This document shows, piece after piece, positions 60,115 to 64,000 of a DNA stretch of 64,000 nt. The notes below the pieces were generated by a model. The model saw only the letters and a program-made list of their open reading frames with translations, made no database searches and was not told the DNA's origin. The DNA is taken from the NCBI GenBank assembly GCA_007827375.1, contig VISH01000002.1, positions 1,637,001 through 1,701,000 of the forward strand. The letters run 5' to 3'. Numbering within the stretch: position 1 is the stretch's first letter; each line of letters begins with the position of its first letter. The translations under genes were made by a program, and so were the position numbers. This DNA is from Alteromonadaceae bacterium 2753L.S.0a.02 (GTDB lineage: Bacteria; Pseudomonadota; Gammaproteobacteria; Pseudomonadales; Cellvibrionaceae).

Positions 60115-62441
60115 TGCAACTGCAGTACAGTTTTATTGGCGCAATCGAGTTGTAATTTACGATACTTCTTCCACTGTGAAAAGAGCTTTTCACCTGCGCC
60201 AATCACGGCTGGCAAGTTTAATTCCGCAGCACGAATTGCCATGTGTGAGTTGCAGCCTCCGTATTTGGTTATCAAGCCAGCAATATTTTGCGAAAAAATC
60301 CAGTCGTAACCTGGATCGGCCGCGTCTATAAACACTATTTTCTCACGTAAATCCGTTTTCAGCGTATTCGTTATATGTTCCGTGCAAGCACTTGCCCGGT
60401 TGTGCGTTATGAAATTGGGTTGATCATTGGGTAACTCAAAATTAAGTACTTGCTGCTGGTCGCTGATTAATGGTGGTAATTGAATGGCGCTGGCGTACTG
60501 ATACGCCTTTTCACCAAATCGTATGGCGTTTTTTAGCGTTGCTTTGGCACTTGCCGTTGTAGAATAAAGCTCGATGTAATCTGCAATAGTTGTGTACGAG
60601 AGCTGCTCGCGTGTGTGACCGAAACGTGCGCCCAGTTCGCTTATGGTTTTCATGCAATCGCTCAGGCTCTTGGTGAATAAGAATTTTGCCATTTCACGCT
60701 GTTCGATGGCTTGCCGTATAAAATTAAACAAGTCTTCGGCGCTTAGGGCAAGCTCATGTTGAAGTAACAAAGTATCGATTTGATACGCTTGTTCGGCTTC
60801 TAGGTAAAATTCCTGTAATTTTGGAATCTCTTTACCGCGATTAGTCCATCGGAAATAGTTATCGGGGCTCTCATCATAACGCGGCGAGGTGATATCATAA
60901 GTTCCAGGGCGCAAATGCCCATAAACGTCGAGAAATGCATTCTTATCAAGCGTCTGAAAATCGGAGACCATTTGCGAGCTTACTGTACTGATACCATTTA
61001 GAAAAGCCTCGCGCTGGTCGACCGTCAAGTAGTGTGTTGATACCAATGAATTCAACAATTGCACCGCAACAAAACCGCAACGTGCTAGCCCGGCGAACGG
61101 CAGGGTACCATAGGCTTTGCAATCCTGTATTGTCCAATAGATTGTCTCGACCTGGTTCAAGGAACTGGCTGCAATTTGTTTTTGGCGATTTGCCAGTTGA
61201 GTTACGCGAGTGCGATCATTTAAGAATACCGTCGATTGCGGCTTAATCAAATTAAATGTTAGGTTTTTAAGCGCATCGCTTAGAATCCGGGTTTCCTTAA
61301 TTGTGAAGCCGGCTTTGTGCAATTCTTTGAGACGAACATCGAGATCGAAGGTGTAACAGGTGTAAGCAATATCGAACTCAATTTTATCGTGAAAGTGCGG
61401 ATACTGTTCCAACTTGTTAAGGTAGTAATTGACGAGTTTTTCCGCAAGGCTATCTTCCAGGCTAGCGGGTATAAAGGAATTTAAACTGGCTCGTACGTCT
61501 ATGTAGGGAATTCCCCCCAGAGTAATGACTAAGGGAAAGTCTCTTACATCACGGTAACCGTAGTTATAACGTTGTTGCGCCCAAATGCCGTCGGTTACCA
61601 GTGTTTTGTACAGGGAGGCAGCGAGTGGTTTGGGGCGAGTGCCGATAATTTCGGCTGGGTTCCAATCTGGCATAATTCCAAAAAGCGTTTTATTACCCAA
61701 CAGGTAGGGGTGTGGTTGCGCCAGACGATGTACTTTTTTGTAAATGCAATTGAGCTCTAGATCAAATTTAGACCGGAATTTTCCCGCAAGTGTGTGGTTC
61801 AGGCACAATCGCCTAGCCTGAAAGATGAACAGATTCTCATCCTTATCAAAAGCAAATTCCACGTCGAGGTGTTCAATACCTGTTAGCTGCTGGATTTCCT
61901 TAATAGATGTGATGAGTTGGAATTGCCAGCTACTGGGGATGTTACAGTGGTGTGCAATTATCTGCGTACTGGTACTTTGATCATCGCCGCTAGTAACGGA
62001 ATCTGTACGAGAGCTGGTGTTGTCATAGTTAATAATATAATAAGGGGCACCGGAGCTTGGATCGTGCGTAAAAATTACACCGGCGATGTTCACCTTGTTT
62101 AACTGCGGTTGAATTAGCACCTGGTCTCTGTCACATAATTGCCCATAAGAGGCAAATACTTGATCAATAGCCGAAGACACTATTTGCCGCGTGGGTGCTA
62201 CGCCTAGCAGTGATAAAAAGTGGCCCGCAAAGGAGCTCTCTGCTCGATCTTCTTTAACACAACTGGAGCGTATTACGAGTTGTTTGGGTGTAAATTCACT
62301 GACAAACGTTGTAAGTTGGTCTTCTAAACAGTTCTCACGCTGAGTTTGCCATTGCTGCCAAGTAAACACCAACATTGGAAGTACATGGGAACTGCTTAAC
62401 TGGTGCTGTAGATATCTTAGGGTGTTGGCCTTTGTATTCAT
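60111..62441 (-). CDS. PEP-synthase-like phosphotransferase, probable L-glutamine kinase (Cj1418-like)
   Basis: 776 aa. An N-terminal ATP-grasp-like part shows R-S-S-C-V-K-E-D (about 58-65), F-A-G-H-F-L-S and H-D-P-S-S-G-A-P, as in PEP synthase/PPDK, and D-V-E-F-A-F-D-K plus I-F-Q-A-R close it. The C-terminal swivelling domain has the phospho-histidine motif G-G-C-N-S-H with His733, then M-A-I-R-A-A-E-L-N-L-P-A-V-I-G. There is no C-terminal TIM-barrel PEP/pyruvate domain, so it is not PEP synthase. This layout and length fit C. jejuni Cj1418, which phosphorylates the amide nitrogen of L-glutamine. Specificity needs testing. Confidence 0.8.
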   Translation of the reverse strand: MNTKANTLRYLQHQLSSSHVLPMLVFTWQQWQTQRENCLEDQLTTFVSEFTPKQLVIRSSCVKEDRAESSFAGHFLSLLGVAPTRQIVSSAIDQVFASYGQLCDRDQVLIQPQLNKVNIAGVIFTHDPSSGAPYYIINYDNTSSRTDSVTSGDDQSTSTQIIAHHCNIPSSWQFQLITSIKEIQQLTGIEHLDVEFAFDKDENLFIFQARRLCLNHTLAGKFRSKFDLELNCIYKKVHRLAQPHPYLLGNKTLFGIMPDWNPAEIIGTRPKPLAASLYKTLVTDGIWAQQRYNYGYRDVRDFPLVITLGGIPYIDVRASLNSFIPASLEDSLAEKLVNYYLNKLEQYPHFHDKIEFDIAYTCYTFDLDVRLKELHKAGFTIKETRILSDALKNLTFNLIKPQSTVFLNDRTRVTQLANRQKQIAASSLNQVETIYWTIQDCKAYGTLPFAGLARCGFVAVQLLNSLVSTHYLTVDQREAFLNGISTVSSQMVSDFQTLDKNAFLDVYGHLRPGTYDITSPRYDESPDNYFRWTNRGKEIPKLQEFYLEAEQAYQIDTLLLQHELALSAEDLFNFIRQAIEQREMAKFLFTKSLSDCMKTISELGARFGHTREQLSYTTIADYIELYSTTASAKATLKNAIRFGEKAYQYASAIQLPPLISDQQQVLNFELPNDQPNFITHNRASACTEHITNTLKTDLREKIVFIDAADPGYDWIFSQNIAGLITKYGGCNSHMAIRAAELNLPAVIGAGEKLFSQWKKYRKLQLDCANKTVLQLQ

Positions 62442-64000
62442 AAGTGACCTGCCCGCATATCGAGAATTTCGACCATATTGATAATCGTAATGTTATTGCC
62501 GTATAGCTGTCGCAGTTGCTCTCGCATGACACCAGCGTGATTTATTGAACAAATTAAAAAGGGAAATTCGGTATTACTACTTTCGCTTATGCTGGTTACC
62601 TCGATATTGTTCATAAGCAGCCCTTTTTTGTCGGGGTTACTGTCGTATATTGCGTTTATTGAAATAGTTCTATTATGTGTGTTGACGGCTATTAGACGCT
62701 CAGCTAATTCGCTGGCGCCAAATATATTCACGGTATTTGTTTTACCGCTAGCTTGTGAAATTTTGCGTAAGACTGTGTCATCGATAGCATATTCAGGCGG
62801 ATTTGCTATTTTCATATCCGGTATTTTTTCCGCCTGTTTGAAATCAGATATCACCTCTAAAACCTTATTAAAATCATCACCGAAATAACGTGGTTCAGAC
62901 AAATACTGCTCCAGTTCATAGGACATTTGCCATGCAACACTGCTAATCCAAGCAATCAAATTTCGGCGCTGCTTCGCTGTATTGATATTCGCAATAGCCT
63001 GTGCGAGCAGGCTCAGTGACCGGTACCAATAGTAGTAATAAAATGGCTGACTGCCAGGCTGCGGAGTTTTTGCATAGGCCTGCGCGCAGAGAAGGAGTAT
63101 TGTTGCATTTTTGGGGTATAGCGACACCGCAGCGCGTGCGAGAGGAATGTACGAAAATGGGCTTACTCGCATTTCTTCTAGGCAGGTCTCAACCTCGGTT
63201 ATTCCATATTTCTGCACATGGTTGTCTCTGTGAAGTCTCATAACCCGCCAGGTAGGATGGTGCTTACCAGCAAGGAAAAGATCAAAATATTCAAGTAACA
63301 CTTCGAGCGAGCGGCCGCGGTTGGCGATTTTGTTGGTTTTTCGCAATAGACGTTCTGGTGTCAATGTGTTGTTGAGGTAGGCGTGTGCGTGCTGGATTAG
63401 ACTCGGTAAGTCACTAACTTTAAATCCAAAATCGGTCTCGATGAGGGGGTGCTTAGTGAGGCATTGAGTAATACAAAAGACCGGGCAATCGCTGGCCAGG
63501 GCGAAATTCAAACCTGTTTGCTCGCGATGAGTTACCATGAAGGCCGCGCTCGCGTAGTCTTCTACATAGGACGACGCACGGCTGAGAACAATGTTTTTTA
63601 AATCACGGCAGGCATCAATTACCTCAAGCAACTCGGGCCGCTCCAGGTCGTTTGGGAACGGGCGAAACAAAATTTCATACTCAAAAAAATGTATAGCGAT
63701 ATTGCGGAGGTTGTCCAGTAAATTTGATTTACTTGCGTTTGACTCCATATCCCAGTTAGATAAGTGGTAAACGATACGTCGTTTTTTAGCTTGCTCTGCG
63801 TGGCACAGTCTATAAAGCTTATCCAACTTAGGTGATCCAAAAGGAATTACGGTTACGCTATTACGTTTGTGGTCTATAAGCTGCGGGGGAATGCTATTTA
63901 TCAAGTAATCGCTCGGCAAGTGCTGGCCCCCAGTTGGGCTGAGTATGGCATCGAACAGCTGCGCGCCGCCGTAGGTATGTAATGTATGGGTAATGGGTAC
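62438..64000 (-). CDS. Predicted surface-glycan transferase with a C-terminal Rossmann-like domain, 5' end cut by the window
   Basis: Open from the window edge, so at least 520 aa; the TTG at 63919 is not the start since 27 earlier codons (including Y-G-G-A-Q-L-F-D-A) continue the fold. The first ~220 residues resemble the C-terminal half of a GT-B transferase of the CDP-glycerol glycerophosphotransferase kind (R-P-F-P-N-D, S-R-A-S-S-Y, then T-G-L-N-F-A-L-A-S-D-C-P-V-F). A helical middle follows. The last ~100 residues (N-I-F-G-A-S-E-L-A-E-R-L, Y-D-S-N-P-D-K-K-G) look like a PglD-N/CoA-binding-type Rossmann domain. It is the first gene visible in the chain and could be the phosphoramidate or glycan transferase; that is inference. 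Confidence 0.6.
   Translation of the reverse strand, partial: VPITHTLHTYGGAQLFDAILSPTGGQHLPSDYLINSIPPQLIDHKRNSVTVIPFGSPKLDKLYRLCHAEQAKKRRIVYHLSNWDMESNASKSNLLDNLRNIAIHFFEYEILFRPFPNDLERPELLEVIDACRDLKNIVLSRASSYVEDYASAAFMVTHREQTGLNFALASDCPVFCITQCLTKHPLIETDFGFKVSDLPSLIQHAHAYLNNTLTPERLLRKTNKIANRGRSLEVLLEYFDLFLAGKHHPTWRVMRLHRDNHVQKYGITEVETCLEEMRVSPFSYIPLARAAVSLYPKNATILLLCAQAYAKTPQPGSQPFYYYYWYRSLSLLAQAIANINTAKQRRNLIAWISSVAWQMSYELEQYLSEPRYFGDDFNKVLEVISDFKQAEKIPDMKIANPPEYAIDDTVLRKISQASGKTNTVNIFGASELAERLIAVNTHNRTISINAIYDSNPDKKGLLMNNIEVTSISESSNTEFPFLICSINHAGVMREQLRQLYGNNITIINMVEILDMRAGHL

Noticed and set aside
1..64000. CRISPR arrays, insertion sequences, prophage or riboswitches
   Set aside because: No regularly spaced repeats, transposase, integrase, phage structural genes or recognisable aptamer was seen anywhere in the window.

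Overview
The window looks like the chromosome of a marine, polarly flagellated gammaproteobacterium of the Cellvibrionales/Saccharophagus-Teredinibacter type. This rests on gene order (mucB-rseC-mucD-lepA-lepB-rnc-era-recO; gacS-cysM-relA-mazG; a Pseudomonas-like flgN-flgM-flgA / cheV-cheR / flgBCDE / flgFGHIJKL layout) and on protein style. No taxonomic search was possible, so the genus is an inference. No integrase, transposase, phage gene or CRISPR array was seen.

Layout. 1-8.2 kb: end of the envelope-stress (sigma-E/AlgU) operon, then lepA, lepB, a DUF4845 gene, rnc, era and recO. 8.2-11.1 kb (minus): a GacS/BarA-type tripartite hybrid kinase split by one in-frame TAA. 11.5-15.5 kb: cysM, relA, mazG. 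15.5-24 kb: housekeeping genes (adk, tsaB, uppP, apeB, trpS), a double cyclic-nucleotide-binding/rhodanese-like protein, and a glycosyltransferase related to the queuosine-tRNA mannosyltransferase GTDC1. 23.7-27 kb: a chemoreceptor-like protein, a STAS anti-sigma antagonist and a receiver/PP2C/HATPase regulator, resembling the Pseudomonas HsbA-HsbR partner switch that acts on FlgM. 27-37.7 kb: bioA, a PilZ protein, ttcA, a GGDEF-EAL protein, rsmE, a phospholipase-D lipoprotein, tRNA-Arg(CCU) and an M13 metallopeptidase lipoprotein.

37.8-58.7 kb is the early and structural flagellar region: flgN, flgM and flgA on the minus strand, then cheV, cheR, flgBCDE, flgFGHIJKL and flagellin on the plus strand. 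Sigma-54 -24/-12 promoters with exact GG-N10-GC spacing precede flgA, flgB, flgF, flgL and fliC, and a close sigma-28 match precedes flgM. A periplasmic solute-binding protein gene sits antisense between flgE and flgF. FlgE (813 aa) and FlgK (1060 aa) are far longer than usual and appear to carry a related inserted region.

58.7-64 kb (minus) is the most unusual part. Four genes are chained by ATGA overlaps: a cytidylyltransferase, a class-I glutamine amidotransferase, a PEP-synthase-like kinase and a transferase cut by the window end. The first three match, in kind, length and adjacency, the Campylobacter jejuni capsule enzymes Cj1416, Cj1417 and Cj1418, which make cytidine diphosphoramidate from L-glutamine. 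This suggests phosphoramidate decoration of a surface glycan in a marine gammaproteobacterium, encoded next to flagellin. The acceptor cannot be told from this window.
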